From NCBI GenBank assembly GCA_948144175.1, contig CANXME010000853.1:372001-436000 (forward strand): a stretch of 64,000 nt of DNA, given 5' to 3'. Source of the stretch: Closterium sp. NIES-65 (lineage: Eukaryota > Streptophyta > Zygnematophyceae > Desmidiales > Closteriaceae). The notes beneath the pieces are model-generated. The model was not told the DNA's origin, did no database searches, and saw nothing but the letters and a program-made list of their open reading frames with translations. This document shows, piece by piece, positions 37,001-48,440 of this stretch. Positions within the stretch are counted from its first letter, which is position 1. Every line of letters starts with the position of its first letter. The position numbers were made by a program, and so were the translations under genes.

Positions 37001-39596
37001 CCTCAGCGACATCACCCTTGCTGCGCAAGGGGAAGACTGTGGTGTAACGCGAGTAGTCGTCAACCACCAGCAGGAAGTAGCGCTCGTGACCCTGTCCACG
37101 GACGCGGGCCGGGCCCCACACGTCCATGTGAAGCGTCTGCAGCGGGGCCTCTGTCGGGGGAAACTGAGAGGAGTGAGGGGCAGCTCGGAGCCGCCCCTCA
37201 ACATAGGGGACTTTGGAAGGACCAGGCCCCGGAGGAAGGGGAGGGAGGGACCGGGGAAGACCAGAGACAAGGACACGGGAAGCCATGCCTCGGAGACGAG
37301 GCAGGGAGGGGTGACCAAGACGGTGGTGCCTGAGGAGAGTCTCGTGAGACAGGAGGCGACACGAGCAGGGGGCAGACTCAGGACCAGACCTGGACGCTGC
37401 AGCAAACACCTGACCCGACGCAGCTACCTGACCAGACGCAGTGACTGGAGGAGACTCACTGGTCAGTGTGTACAGGCTCGACCCCGGCTGACGTGTAAAC
37501 GTGGCCAGGTGTCGGCCTGTCCGAGCGTCCGTGCAGTGGGTCACCCGCTGACTCGCAGGAGAGAGCTGGTGAACCCCTGTATCCTGCAGGTCAGCACCAC
37601 TAACCAAGTTTGTTGAGAACGAGGGGAGGTAAAGACCAAACAAGGTGCCAGAGGGGGCAGCCGGACACGGGAGGACAGTGGAGAAGTGAGAGAGGACAGG
37701 ACCCCTAGAGGGGTATGCCAAGGAGACTGCAACTGGCCGACCAAGCGGCGTGAGTGTGTTGTGGTCTTTAAAGAAGGAGCGAGAAGCCCCTGAGTCAAGT
37801 GTGAAGGTGAGGGAGGCCGAAGCTGACGTGGTACCTGAGAGCGCAGACTCACCAGCACCTGAGGGCGCGGACGCACTGGCACCTACAGCAGCAGCCTCAC
37901 CAGTACCTAGAGCCGCAGTACCAATCCCCGGGTTGGGCGGGAAACACCGGTAACAGTCACCCTCATCACTAACAGTCACAGCATACATGGCAGCAAGAAT
38001 AGCATCAAAGTCAAGATCAAAGATAGCTACGCCTGCCCTAGACAGCTCTCCCCAGCGGGGGATCTCACTAGCCTCCGGGAACTGCTGACGCCAAGCGTCC
38101 GTCAGGCGGGCAAAGCAGCGCTGGGTGGGGTGAGCACCCCCACACTGCTCACCCGTGCGGTCGCCGGAGCGGAGGACGTAGGTGCACGGGCCAAAACCCC
38201 CACCACGCTGACGCTGCGTGTACCACTCACGGAGCTGCTGAGGAGGTGGGATGTCCCGAGAACGCTGCTGCTGCTGCTGCTGCTGCTGGCACTGATCACT
38301 CCCGGAGCCACTCCACTGAGAAGTACCACCTCGACCAGCTCCACCTCCTCCACCACCGCCGCCTCCACCTCCGCCGCCACCGCCGCCTCCGCTCCCACCG
38401 CTACCGCCACCGCCGCCTCCGCCTCCGCCGCTGCCACCGCCACCTCCACCCCCGGCACCACTCCCACCGCCACCCCCACTCCCTCCGCCGCCTCCACCGC
38501 CACCTCCACCACCCCCGCTAGCTCCACCCGCGCCCTTGCCCCCCTTGCCCTTGCCAGAGCGGCGTCTCCCGCTAGGGGTAGACGCCGCACCAACCGACTC
38601 AAGACCAAGTAGGTGGACCGCAGCAGAAGAGGCGACAGAGGGCAACACGGGGGAAGGGGAACACCCCTCAAAGATGGGGGTGCGAGGGTCACCACGAGAG
38701 GCTCCTACAGTGACTATGCTCTTCTCCGCTGCTAGGAGGGCCTTCTCTAGGAGGTCAACAGTGAGAGTGGTGGGACAGACTGAGAGAAAGTGGTCCCTGA
38801 CTACGCGAAGGGAGTCAGGGAGGCGGGTGACTATGTAATAGAGAGTGATGTACATGGGGGGGGGGGGGTTCTTGGCGCAGAACTTAGCAGGCAGCGCGGC
38901 GCGGTAGCGAGTGTCACTAGTGCGGAGGTACGTAATGAGGTCAGCAATTGTGGGAAATGCAGCAAGGTCAGGGAAGAGGTACGGTAGCATGAGGCGGCTC
39001 AGTGCAGCAGTGGCAGGGGAGGAGTAGCGTGCAACTACAGCGTCGTACAAGGTCTGAGCACTCTTGTACTAGCTAAAGTGCGCACGCTCAGTGTCGAGAG
39101 TAATAGAAATGAAGAGTTAAAAGGTGGGGCCTAGGCTTAGTAGCCTAGGCCCGAACTTAGGTATCGAGCGGTATTTTCCTTAGGAGCGATGTCGAGTGAG
39201 TTGAGAGAGAAATTGGTGAAAAGGTGGTTTTACTATAGGTTCAGGGGTACATATAGCATAGAAACAAAATAAGGTGCACCACCAACAAAAGTTTACATAA
39301 CTACACTAACTACAACTACAAGCAATTATAAAACATGACAAAATATTTCGACACTCAGAGGTAGGCAGGTGGCGACGCACAGCAAGACGTGCAGCAGCAT
39401 CGCGGGTGGCCCACTGAGAGCGAACAGTGGGGTCAGCATCAGCAGCAGGGGCAGGAGAGGCGCCCGAGGTGAGGTCAAAGAGAGAAAGACCGTCCGCCCT
39501 ATCGCACTGTAAGAATAGTTGCAGGTCGTCGACCCAGACCTCAAAGTCAATGGCTCGACCCTCAGCGTCAAAAGCGAGGACACTAGGGGTAGCCAT
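34021..39596 (-). pseudogene. I gag-pol remnant
   Basis: Gag starts MATPSVLAFDAEGRAIDFEV as in M. A glycine-rich stretch and the knuckle (CTYVLRSGDRTGEQC...H...C) follow. Protease LDSGASRSFF, integrase HHRLGHP, the DVWGPARV context and RT (FSTAFLQ, VYGLRQAPREWH, YVDDLVFAT) are present. The proline run in gag is coded by a run of 13 C, against 10 in M, and both keep the frame. Broken, few breaks. Confidence 0.9.
39092..39353 (-). repeat. Solo LTR related to the S1 LTR
   Basis: 262 bp flanked by perfect CTCAG duplications (39087-39091, 39354-39358). In sense it begins TGTCGAAATATTTTGTC and ends CTCGACA. It shares GGTGGTGCACCT and the GGGCCTAGGCTACTAAGCC palindrome with S1. No internal region is present, so it probably arose by recombination between two LTRs. 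It lies within the gag of I. Confidence 0.9.
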
Positions 39597-39659
39597 GACG
39601 ACGGTAGACTAGCAGTGCACGCAGTAGGGGAAGGGCACGCAGTGAAAGAGAGGCTGTGC

Positions 39660-40620
39660 TCACCGGACAGGGCTGCTCGGGCGGCTCAACTGTAGGGCGG
39701 CTCGGCGGCTGGGTGGCTCGGCTGCTGGTCGGCTCAGCGGCTCGGCTGCGGGGCGGTTCGGCTGCTGGGCGGCTCGGGTGCTCGGCGGCTCGGCGGCTGG
39801 GCGGCTCGGCTGCACGGCGTTTCGGCTGGTGGGCGGCCGGGCGGCTCGGCGGCAGGGCAGCTTGGCTCCTCTGGTACAGGGCGGCGCGGCGGTCTGCGGC
39901 TCGGGCGCGTTGCTGCAGGAGGGGAGAGCGGCGGGGCCGCAGCAGACGGGCGGCGGGACCCGTTGACCTAGGGCGGCGGGGCCGGTGAAGTAGGGCGGTG
40001 GGGCCCTTGAAGTAGGGCGGCGGGGCCCTTGAAGTAGGGCGGCGGGGCCGCAGGTGTAGGGCGGCGGGGCCGCAGCAGACGGGCGGCGGGGCCGCAGACG
40101 TAGGGCGGCGGGGCCGCTGAAGCAGGGCGGCGGGGCCCGTTGAAGTAGGGCGGTGGGGCCGCGAAGTGGGGCGGCGGGGCCGTGAAGTGGGGCGGCGGGG
40201 CCACAGCAGACGGGCGGCGGGGCCGCTGAAGAAGGGCGGCGGGGCCGCGAAGTGGGGTGGCGGGGCCGCAGCAGACGCGCGGCGGGGCCGCTGAAGCAGG
40301 GCGGCGGGGCCGCGAAGTGGGGCTGCGGGGCCGCGAAGTGGGGCGGCGGGGCCGCTGAACAGGGCGGCGGGGCCGCGACGTAGAGCGGCGGGGCCGCGAA
40401 GTAGGGCGGCGGGGCCGCAGGAGTAGGGCGGCGGGGCCGCAGTTAGGGCGGCGGGGTCACGACGTAGGGCGGCGGGGTCGCGACGTAGGGCGGCGGGGCC
40501 ACGAATGCGGGTGGCAAGGCCAAGCTGGTAGGTGGCGGGGCCGCACGAACGGGCGACGGGGCCGCTAAGGTAGGGAGGGCCGCTAGGGCATAGGGGCCGC
40601 TAGGGCGGCTCGACGAGGTG
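39660..40620 (-). repeat. GC-rich minisatellite leader of I
   Basis: GGCGGCTCGG-type repeats (39665-39850) are followed by tens of copies of a unit around GGGCGGCGGGGCCGC with GAAGTAG, GAAGTGG or AGCAGAC joints. The gag-side end in sense is GTGAGC (plus 39658-39663). Confidence 0.8.
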
Positions 40621-40723
40621 AGAGCGCGACTGTGGCGGAGCGCGCTTCGGGCAGGAAAAAAAAAAAAATCGAAATTTGGTGGGCCCTAGGCACAGTTCCC
40701 ACAGGGGAACCTGCTCGATACCA

Positions 40724-40844
40724 TGAGAAAATGAGAACGAGAATGAATGACTAAGGAATGGAAGTGATACAAAAATGCAACCCTAGAAATGTGTACCCCA
40801 TATAGGCTACCCCACTATAGCCTACACAATATTATAATTTGACA
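40724..40844 (-). repeat. 5' LTR of I
   Basis: 121 bp. In sense it starts TGTCAAATTATAATATTG and ends ATTTTCTCA. Confidence 0.88.
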
Positions 40845-40902
40845 ACACAAATGCACGCACACGGACAAAAAGCCGAGTGCAAACCGTAGGGTTGCACCAA
40901 CA
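40845..40902 (-). repeat. Fragment of P
   Basis: 58 bp matching the first bases of P at 54534 (TGTTGGTGCAACCCTACGG and on), in reverse orientation. It starts exactly at the TGTT end, at the edge of the copia fragment J. Confidence 0.75.
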
Positions 40903-41350
40903 CTATGTTGCTCCTAGGAGACACCGACCAGAGCACATGGCTGCAGCGAAGAGGGTGTTGCGCTCCTTGTGCAGTACGTCGGGCATGGGGCTCGTGCTTG
41001 GAGGGCGGAGTCCAGTGGTCCTCACAGGTCACACAGACGCGTCCTGGGTTGACGACTTGGCTACGAAACGTCCAGGGTTACACCTTCAGCCTTGGTTCCG
41101 TGGCGGTCTACCCGCTCGTCTTCTGTTCTCACCTCCAGCTGAGAGGCTGAGATCTGCACAGGGGCCATGGCTGCACAGGAGTTACGCTGGCTCACTTACC
41201 TGCTGACTGACCTTGGAGAGCTGCCTCGTTCTCCTCCAGTTCTGTACGTAGACAACAAGGCCATGCTAGCCTTGTGTCGGGAGCACAGACTGGAGCACAG
41301 AAACGAAGCACATTGCTCTCCGCTACTTCCTTGCTCGTGAGCTCCAGCAG
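40903..41350 (+). pseudogene. Copia fragment J (RNase H part)
   Basis: Plus-strand RNase H of the A/M type: YVAPRRHRPEHMAAAKRVLR, HTDASWVDD, YVDNKAMLALCREHRLEHR. Left neighbour is the P fragment, which was inserted into J. At 41350 it meets the minus-strand element D. Broken. Confidence 0.85.
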
Positions 41351-43660
41351 TAGCACCTCCCGCTCCAGGAAACCCAGCAGTAGTAGCCTACGGCTCAGCA
41401 GCACCTCCAGCCCCAGCATCTCCAGTACCTCCAGTACGAGCACCTCCGGGACCAGCACCATTCCCAGCTCCAGTGACAGTAGCAGAAGTACCTCCAGCGG
41501 TAGAGCCCCAAGCTCCAGAAGCGCGACCCTGACGTCGAACGTACCAGTCGTGCAGCTGCTGTGAGGTGAGAGGCACACGCGGACGAAGGCGGCTACTCCA
41601 AGGCGACTGCACAACAGCAGACTCAAAACCCTCAGCGCCAGCACCCGCAGCAGCTCCAGAACCTCCAGCAGCAGCACCCTCAGCAGCTCCAGAACCTCCA
41701 GCGCCAGCACCCTCGGCAGCTCCAGAACCTTCCGCGCCAGCACCCTCAGCAGCTCCAGAACCTCCAGTAGAAACGACTCCAGTAGTACAGTCACCAGCGC
41801 CTCCCGCAGTAGGGCCCCTAGCTCCAGCAGCACGACCCTGACGGCCAGCGTACCACTCACGCAGCTGCTGTGGGTAGAGAGGGGGTCGACGACTAGAGTG
41901 CGGCGGCGAGGCTCCAGCGGAGCGACTGCGGAGACGGTCGCTCCAGGGAGACTGCTCACCAGCCAACCTTCCCCGTCCATAGCAGTGTGGGCGAGGTCTC
42001 CGGCAAGGAGACACGGGGCCAGAGGTTGAGCTGATGCGCGGCGTAGCGGACCGCAAACGGCCACAGAAAATGGGGGGCAGCCGCATGGACCATGGAGGTA
42101 CAAGCGACCTCCATGACCAAGCAAATGCGGCGCTCAGCAACCCCATTCTGATGCGAAGAGGCCGGAAGCATGAACAACTAGGTGATGCCGTGCTCCTCAC
42201 AGAAGGCTGCCAAGAGGTCGGAGGAAAACTCACCACCTCTGTCAGAGTGCAGACGAAGAACGAGAAACTCCGTCCCGAACCGCTCGCGGAGCTGGAGATG
42301 AGCAGCGCAGATCCAAGGGATCAAAACATCAGGGACCTCACCCTTGGTGCACAAGGGGAAGACCTTGGTGTAACGCGTGTAGTCGTCGACGACCAACAGG
42401 AAGTACCACTTGTGGCCCTGTCCACGGACGCGGGCTGGGCCCCACACGTCCAAGTGGAGAGTCTGTAGGGGAGCCTCTGTGGGAGGGAACGAGGAGGAGT
42501 GAGGAGCGGCGCGCTGCCGCCCCTCGACACAGGGAAGGCAGGGAGGAGCAGGCGAGGGTGGGAGGGGAGGGAGAACCCTGGGAAGACCAGAGACAAGGAC
42601 ACGGCGGTGCATGCTGCGAAAGCGCTGCACCGAGGGGTGACCAAGGCGGTGGTGCCAAAGGAGGGTCTGATGCGACAAGGCGCAACACCAGCAGGGGGCG
42701 GACAACTGACCTGACGCAGACGCAGCTACCTGAGGGGACTCAGTGGTCAGGGTGTACAGGCTCGAGCTAGGCTCGCAAGTAAATGTGGCCAGGTGTCGGC
42801 CCGTCCGAGCACACGTACCGTGAGTCACTCGCTGACTCGCAAGAGTGAACTAGTCAACCCCCCCATCCTGGAGGTCAGCTCCAATCACTAGGTTCATAGA
42901 GAACGAGGGGAGGTAGAGACCTGACAGCAAACCAGACGAGGCGGCCGGACACGGCAGAACCCGTGGAGTAGTGGGCAAGGACTGGACCCCCAGAGGGGTC
43001 TCCCAGGGAGACTGCAGCTGGCCGACTAAGCGGCGTGAGTGTGGTGCAGTCGCGAAAGAAGGAGCGGGAAGCTCCTTAGTCAAGGGTGAAGGTGTGCAAG
43101 GTCGCAGCAGGCGAAGTACCAGAGAGAGCAGACTCACCAACACATGGAGTAGCAGCCTCACCAGCACCTAGAGCAGTAGACGCACTAGCACCTAGAGCAG
43201 CAGCCTCACCAGCACCTAGAGCAGCAGGCTCTGTACCTGGGTCAGGCGGTACGCACAGGTAACAGGCACGGTCAGCACTAGTAGGCAATACATACATGGC
43301 AGTGAGAATAGCATCATAGTCAAGAGCAAATATATCTTCCCTCTGCCCAAGCAGCTCCACCCAGTGCGAATGACGTAAGGGCAGCGAGCGATACTGAGAG
43401 ACCCTCTACTCTGAGCGTACCACTCACGAAGCTGCTGGGGCGTGCAAGACTCGCGCGGACGTCGCTGGAGTTGCATCCAGCCACCGCCATTAGCAGCAGT
43501 AGCAGTAGGAGCAGCAGTAGCAGCAGTAACAGCCGTAGCAGCAGTAGCAGCAGTAGCAGCGTGGCCACCCCTACAACCCCAACTAGCGTACCACTCACTA
43601 AGCTGCTGGGGCGTGAGGGACTCACGCGGACGTCGCTGGAGCTGCATCTGGCCACCGTTA
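41351..43660 (-). pseudogene. D gag-pol remnant
   Basis: Gag part: QLQRRPRESLTPQQLSEWYA and then QLQRRPRESCTPQQLREWYAQ, followed by ELLGQREDIFALDYDAILTAMY. Protease, then integrase with HHRLGHP, CLPCVEGRQR, DVWGPARV, HSDRGGEF and QNGVAER. The linker has QQLREWYAGRQGRAAGARG and QQLHDWYVRRQGRASGA. Broken, several breaks. Confidence 0.87.
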
Positions 43661-43689
43661 GTAGCAGTAGCAATAGCAGTAGTAGCAGC

Positions 43690-44400
43690 AGCAGCAGCGC
43701 GTGCAGGGCAGGCGCGACAGGCAGGCAGGCAGGCCGGCAGGCAGGTAGGCAGGCCGGCAGGCAGGTCGGCAGGCAGGCAGGCGACACGGCAGGCAGGCGA
43801 CACGGCAGCGCGCTAACAAGGCAGGTGCTCACCAGTGGTGGGAAGAGCATGCGTTCACCGGGCGAGCAGGGCCGGTGCTCGGCGGATGGCGGCACGGTCG
43901 GCGCACGACGGCGGCGACGGCGGGGCCGCAACAGCGGCTACAGTGAAGGGCCGCGTCAGCTGCAAGGCTGGGGCCACGACAGCGGCATGTCAGGGCCGCG
44001 GCACTTGCTGTAGGGCCGGGTTGAGTCAGCGGCAGGGCGGGGCCATGTCGGCGGCAGGGCGGGGCCAGGTCGTGTCAGTGGCAGGGCGGGGCCGTGTTGG
44101 CGGCAGGGCAAGGCCGTGGCGGCGGTAGGGTGGCGCGCGCCGCTGCCTAGGGCCGCGCAGCGCGGCGCGGGTTGCGCGGACGGCGCGCAGCGCGCTGCGG
44201 GCCGCGGACGCGCCGCGCAGGCTCTGGGCGGGCTGCGCGGGGCAGCGGCGAGCCGAGCGCGCGCTGCGCGGGCTTGGTGCGGGCCGCGCGGGGCAGGTGT
44301 GGGCCGCGCGCGCGTCGCGCGGGCTCGGGGCGGGCTGCGCGGGGCAGCTGCAGACAGCGCGCGGACGCGACGCGGCTGCCGAGGCGCGATTCGGGCAGGA
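43690..44400 (-). repeat. Repetitive leader of D
   Basis: GGCAGGCAGGCC units (43715-43800), then GGCGGGGCCATG-type and GCGCGGGCT-type repeats to 44400. The gag-side end in sense is CCACTGGTGAGCAC (GTGAGC complement at 43827-43832). Confidence 0.7.
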
Positions 44401-44604
44401 GAGGGCGACCCGCGGGGGTAAAAACGAGGCAGCGCGTTAGAATTAGGTCTAAAAGCAGACAGCTCAGACAGTAGACAGTAGGCAGCAGGCAGACACTGCT
44501 CGCAGCGCAGCACGTCCTAGGTACAGTGACGGGCACATTCGTGGGGTAGCGGTAGGTGGGCCTGAAAAAAAAGACGGTCCTACGGACCTACTGCTCTGAA
44601 ACCA

Positions 44605-44735
44605 TGTCAGAAGTATAGGCAGGAATGAATGAACTATGGAAGAGTTGGGTACAAATATCAAACCCTAGAAGGGGTTGTACCCCATATTGGCTACCCCACT
44701 ACAGCCTAAACATATATAGCTTACATAATCTGACA
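44605..44735 (-). repeat. 5' LTR of D
   Basis: 131 bp. In sense it starts TGTCAGATTATGTAAGC and ends TATACTTCTGACA. Confidence 0.88.
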
Positions 44736-44756
44736 ATCGTAGGCTCTGATACCAAG

Positions 44757-45125
44757 TGTTACGAGTGCAATTGAGTGAACGAACAAGAATTCCACTATCG
44801 AAGCAAGACTACAATGAGCGAAGGCATGAGCGAAGAATATATAGCGAATCTACAGTGGTAACGGTAATGTGTGGAAAATGGGGTGTGCGACGGGCCTAGC
44901 GCCGAAGTCGGAAAATGTTGAGGCGGAGGTCTGGAGCGCGGGTTACTAACCGAATCGTGAGGTTGGGTCGCGTCGTCAACAGTGGCGGGAACAGTGTCGA
45001 GGCGAGTGTCGCGAGTGGTAACGGTTTACTGTTTGGTGTTGTTGGCGGGAACAGTGCTGTACGCGCCGAGTAGGGGCGCGAAGTAAGGAAAAAAAAATTT
45101 CCTTATAATGCCTCTGAAGTGCCCA
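44757..45125 (-). repeat. 5' LTR of the gypsy element
   Basis: About 369 bp. In sense it ends CACTCGTAACA, and the primer-binding site complement GGCTCTGATACCA lies 2 bp beyond at 44742-44754. A TATATATTC box sits near the sense 3' third (plus 44837-44850). CACTGTTCCCGCC recurs in it. The right limit is taken from the CGATT duplication. Confidence 0.65.
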
Positions 45126-45182
45126 CGATTATGGACACGATGAAGGAAATGCTTGTTTTCTGGGAAGAGAAGCTTACCAAAC

Positions 45183-45311
45183 TGTCAAAACATTATAGCT
45201 TATGCTTTTGTGTAGGCTGTAATGGGGTAGCCTATATGGGGTACAACCCAATTAGGGTTAGTACTTGTACCCAACTCTTTCATAGTGCATTCATTCTCGT
45301 TCATTTTCACA
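45183..45311 (+). repeat. 5' LTR of G
   Basis: 129 bp, TGTCAAAACATTATAGC...CATTTTCACA. Close to the A and R0 LTRs. Confidence 0.9.
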
Positions 45312-45479
45312 TGGTATTAGAGCACATATGCTCCTGGCCTGTGGGCCCTACTACTGCTTCCGCTGCTACTCGATCTGTCGCACGCCCCGTGGCGTGCGAC
45401 CTATTTTTCATCTCTCTGGCGCGCGCCCCGAGGCGCGCGGCCCGTTCCTTCTAGGCGCGCCACTCCCCACTACCCCGTC

Positions 45480-46500
45480 GAGCGCCCATGGGAGCCGCGC
45501 GCGACCACTCGCTGCCCCGTCGCGGCCCCATCTCGTCGCGCCGCCCTAGCGGCCGCATCGCGCCGCCCTCGCGGCCCCGATCCGCCGCCCTAGCGGCCCC
45601 GTCACCTACCCCTGCGGCCCCGGCGCCGCCCATTCTGGCCCCGGCTCCGCCCATCCTGGCCCCGGCCCCACCTCGGCTGGCCCCGTCGCCTACACCGGCG
45701 ACCCCAACGCCGCCCTTCCCGACCCGGCCCCGCCTCTGCTGGCCCCGTCGCCTGCCCCTGCGGCCCCGGCTCTGCCCTTCCTGGCCCCGGCGCCACCTCG
45801 GCTGGCCCCGTTGCCTACCCCGGCGACCCCGACGACGCCCTTCCCGACCAGGCCCCGCCTCTGCTGGCCCCGTCGCCTATCCCTGCGGCCCCGACGCTGC
45901 CCTTCCCGACCCCGGCGCCACCTCTGCTGGCCCCGACGCCGCCCTTACCGGCCACGGCGCCGCCTCTACTGGCCCCGTCGCCTACCTCTGCGGCCCCGGC
46001 GCCGCCCTTCCCGGCCCCAGCGCCGCCTCTGCTGGCCCCGTCACCTACCCTGCGGCCACGGCGCCACCTCTGCTGGCCGCGTCGCCGCTCCACCCGGCCC
46101 CGCCGCCGTCCCCAAGCGGCCCCGCCGTCACCACCGAGCCGCCGGCGCCGCCGAGCTGCTATCGAGCCACCCGAGCCACCCGAGCCACCTGAGCCACCCG
46201 AGCCACCCGAGCCACCCGAGCCACCCGAGCCACCCGAGCCGCCCGAGCCACCCGAGCCGCCGTTTCGCCGAGCCGCCGAGCTGCAATTGCTGCCGAGCCG
46301 CCGTACCGCCGAACCGCCCGAGCCGCCTGAGCCGCCGAGTCGCCGAGCCGTAGTTGCCGCCGGGCCGCCCGAGTCGCCCGAGCCGCCAAGCCGCAGTTGC
46401 TGCCGAGCCGCCAAGCCGCAGTTGCTGCCGAGCCGCCGAGCCGCCCGAGCCGCCCGCACCGCAGAGTCGCCGAGCCTGCTCTTCCCACCACTGGTGAGCC
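45480..46500 (+). repeat. Repetitive leader of G
   Basis: CGGCCCCGGCGCCGCC-type repeats (45540-46100), then a run of CACCCGAGC units (46150-46260) and CCGAGCCGCC units. It ends CCACTGGTGAGCC at 46489-46500. Confidence 0.75.
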
Positions 46501-46613
46501 CCTGCCCTGCTAGCACGCTGCGCGCCGCCTGCTTGCCTGCCTGCTTGCCTTTTGGCCTGCCTGGCTTCCTGCCTTACTGCTGCTACTCCTGCTCCTGCTT
46601 CTACTGGCGGAGC

Positions 46614-48440
46614 CGGATGCAGCCCCAGCGACGTCCGCGTGAGTCCCTCACGCCCCAGCAGCTACGTGAGTGGTACGCTGGTTGGGGTTGTAGGGGTGGC
46701 GGCACTGCTACTGCTACCACTACTGCTGCTACTACTACTGGCGGCGGCCAGATGCAGCTCCAGCGACGCCCACGCGCGTCTCTCACGCCCCAGCAGCTTC
46801 GTGAGTGGTACGCTCAGAGTAGAGGGTCTCTCAGTTCTATTCACTGCTCTTACGTGATTCGCACTGGTGCTTGGACTGGTCAGCCTTGTGGGACACCTAG
46901 TCACACACAGTCCCGCTGCTTCGCCCGTCTGAGCGACGCCTGGCGTACCGAGTTTGGCGACGAGGCTGAGCTCCCCGACTGGGTGGAGTTGCTTAGGCAG
47001 AGGGTAGATATATTTGCTCTTGCCTATGATACTATTCTCACTGCCATGTATGCATTGCCTACTAGTGCTGACCGTGCCAGTCACCTATGCGTACCGCCTG
47101 ACCCGGGTATAAAGCCTGCTGCTCTAGCTGCTGGTGAGGCTGCTGCTCTGGGTGCTAGTGAGTCTCCTGCTCCAGGTACAGGTGCGGTTGCTGCTCTAGG
47201 TGCTAGTGAGTCTGCTTCCTAAGGTGCGGGTGAGTCTAGTCTCTCAGGTACCGCGCCGGCTCCGGCCTCTCACACCTTCACTCTTGACTCGGGGGCTTCC
47301 CGCTCCTTCTTTCGAGACCGCACCACACTCACGCCGCTTGGTCGGCCAGTTGCAGTCTCTTTGGCACACCCCTCTAGGGGTCCTGTCCTTGCTCACTTCT
47401 CCACTGTCCTCCCGTGTCCAGCGGCCCCCTTTGGCACCCTGTGTGGTCTTTACCTCCCCTCGTTCTCTACGAACTTGGTGAGTGGTGCTGACCTACAGGA
47501 TGCGGGGGTTCACCAGTTCACTCCTGCGAGTCAGCGGGTGACCCAGTGCACGGACGCTCGGACAGGCCGACACCTGGCCACGTTTACACGTCGGCCGGGT
47601 CGAGCTTGTACACGCTGACCACTGCGTCTCCTCCAGTCACTGCGTCTGGCCAGGTAGCTGCGTCGGGTCAGGTGTTTTCTGCAGCGTCCAGGTCTGGTCC
47701 TGAGTCTGCCCCCTGCTCGTGTCGTCTCCTGTCTCACGAGACTCTCCTCTGGCACCACCGCCTTGGTCACTCCTCCTTGCTTCGTCTTCGAAGCATGGCC
47801 TCCCGTGTCCTTGTCTCTAGTCTTCCCCGGTCCCTCCCTCCCCTTCCTCCGGGGCCTGGCCCTACCTGCGTCCCCTGTGTCGAGGGGTGGCAGCGGGCTG
47901 CCCCTCACTCCTCTCAGTTTCCTCTGATAGAGGCCCGCTGCAGACGCTTCACATGGACGTGTGGGGCCCGGCCCGCGTCCGTGAACAGGGTCACGAGCGC
48001 TACTTCCTGCTGGTGGTTGACGACTACTCGCGTTACACCACAGTCTTCCCCTTGCGCAGCAAGGGTGGTGTCACTGAGGTGTTGATCGACTGGATCCGCG
48101 CAGCTCGTCTCCAGCTCAGGCGGAGCTTCGGCTCGGACTTTCCTGTTCTGCGTCTGCACTCTGACAAAGGCGGAGAGTTCTCCTCTGGCCTTCTGCGAGC
48201 CTACTGTCGTGCACGAGGCATCCGCTAGACCTTCACGCTTCCGGACTCTCCACCGCAAAATGGGATTGCTGAGCGCCGCATTGGCATGGTCATGGACGTC
48301 GCCCGTACGTCCATGATGCATGCGGCTGCCCCCATCAGATCAACCTTCAGCCCAGGGTCTCCATGCCGGAGACCTCCCCAGCTTTGGTGTGGACCGGGAA
48401 GGTTGGCGATGCGTCTGCGTTTTGTGTCTGGGGATCTCGG
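46614..48440 (+). pseudogene. G gag-protease-integrase remnant
   Basis: Gag part with two modules, MQPQRRPRESLTPQQLREWYAG and MQLQRRPRASLTPQQLREWYAQ. The knuckle CSYVIRTGAWTGQPC-GTPS-H-TQSR-C and ELLRQRVDIFALAYDTILTAMY follow. Protease has LDSGASRSFF. Integrase has HHRLGH, CVPCVEGWQR, DVWGPARV, a HSD-GGEF context and QNGIAER-like text. Broken, several breaks. Confidence 0.85.

Larger units (their letters stand above)
34021..40844 (-). mobile_element. Ty1/copia element I
   Basis: The 5' LTR is at 40724-40844, with primer site (sense TGGTATCGAGCAGG) and a minisatellite leader at 39660-40620. Gag, protease, integrase, linker and RT continue to 34021, where it abuts E tail to tail. No 3' LTR is present. 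A solo LTR (39092-39353) lies inside gag. The coding parts are very close to M, so I is a near relative. Broken, a few breaks plus the insertion. ACACA follows the 5' LTR, inside a fragment of P, so I was inserted into a P copy. Confidence 0.9.
41351..44735 (-). mobile_element. Ty1/copia element D
   Basis: The 131-bp 5' LTR (44605-44735) has primer site (sense TGGTTTCAGAGC). A GC-rich leader, a gag part with two QL(R/S)EWYA modules, protease, integrase and the start of the linker follow. The rest is absent, and the element abuts J tail to tail. The right flank ATCGTAGGC continues the gypsy leader left of E. Broken, six or more breaks. Same subfamily as E and G. Confidence 0.87.
10342..45125 (-). 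mobile_element. Ty3/gypsy element with nested insertions
   Basis: Sense runs right to left: 5' LTR (44757-45125), primer site (sense TGGTATCAGAGCC), 5' untranslated region, gag (start at 25197), protease, RT, RNase H, integrase, and a partial 3' LTR near 10365-10430. The 5' untranslated region is split by the copia block 25364-44735. The bases GATCG before the block and ATCGT after it join to give a continuous leader into the primer site. S2 lies in gag, A in integrase and S1 near the integrase end. CGATT flanks both outer ends, though the left copy stands 23 bp from the recognisable LTR. The element is broken, with well over ten breaks, and is older than everything inside it. Confidence 0.8.

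Noticed and set aside
44757-45125. Reading this LTR as the plus-strand LTR of K2-like copia because it also starts TGTTACGA
   Set aside because: The adjacent GGCTCTGATACCA is a primer-site complement, and the TATA-like box and gypsy leader continuity all favour minus orientation.
45488-46192. 234-codon frame in the G leader
   Set aside because: Pro/Ala/Arg-rich translation of leader repeats, with an opposite-strand shadow of the same length.
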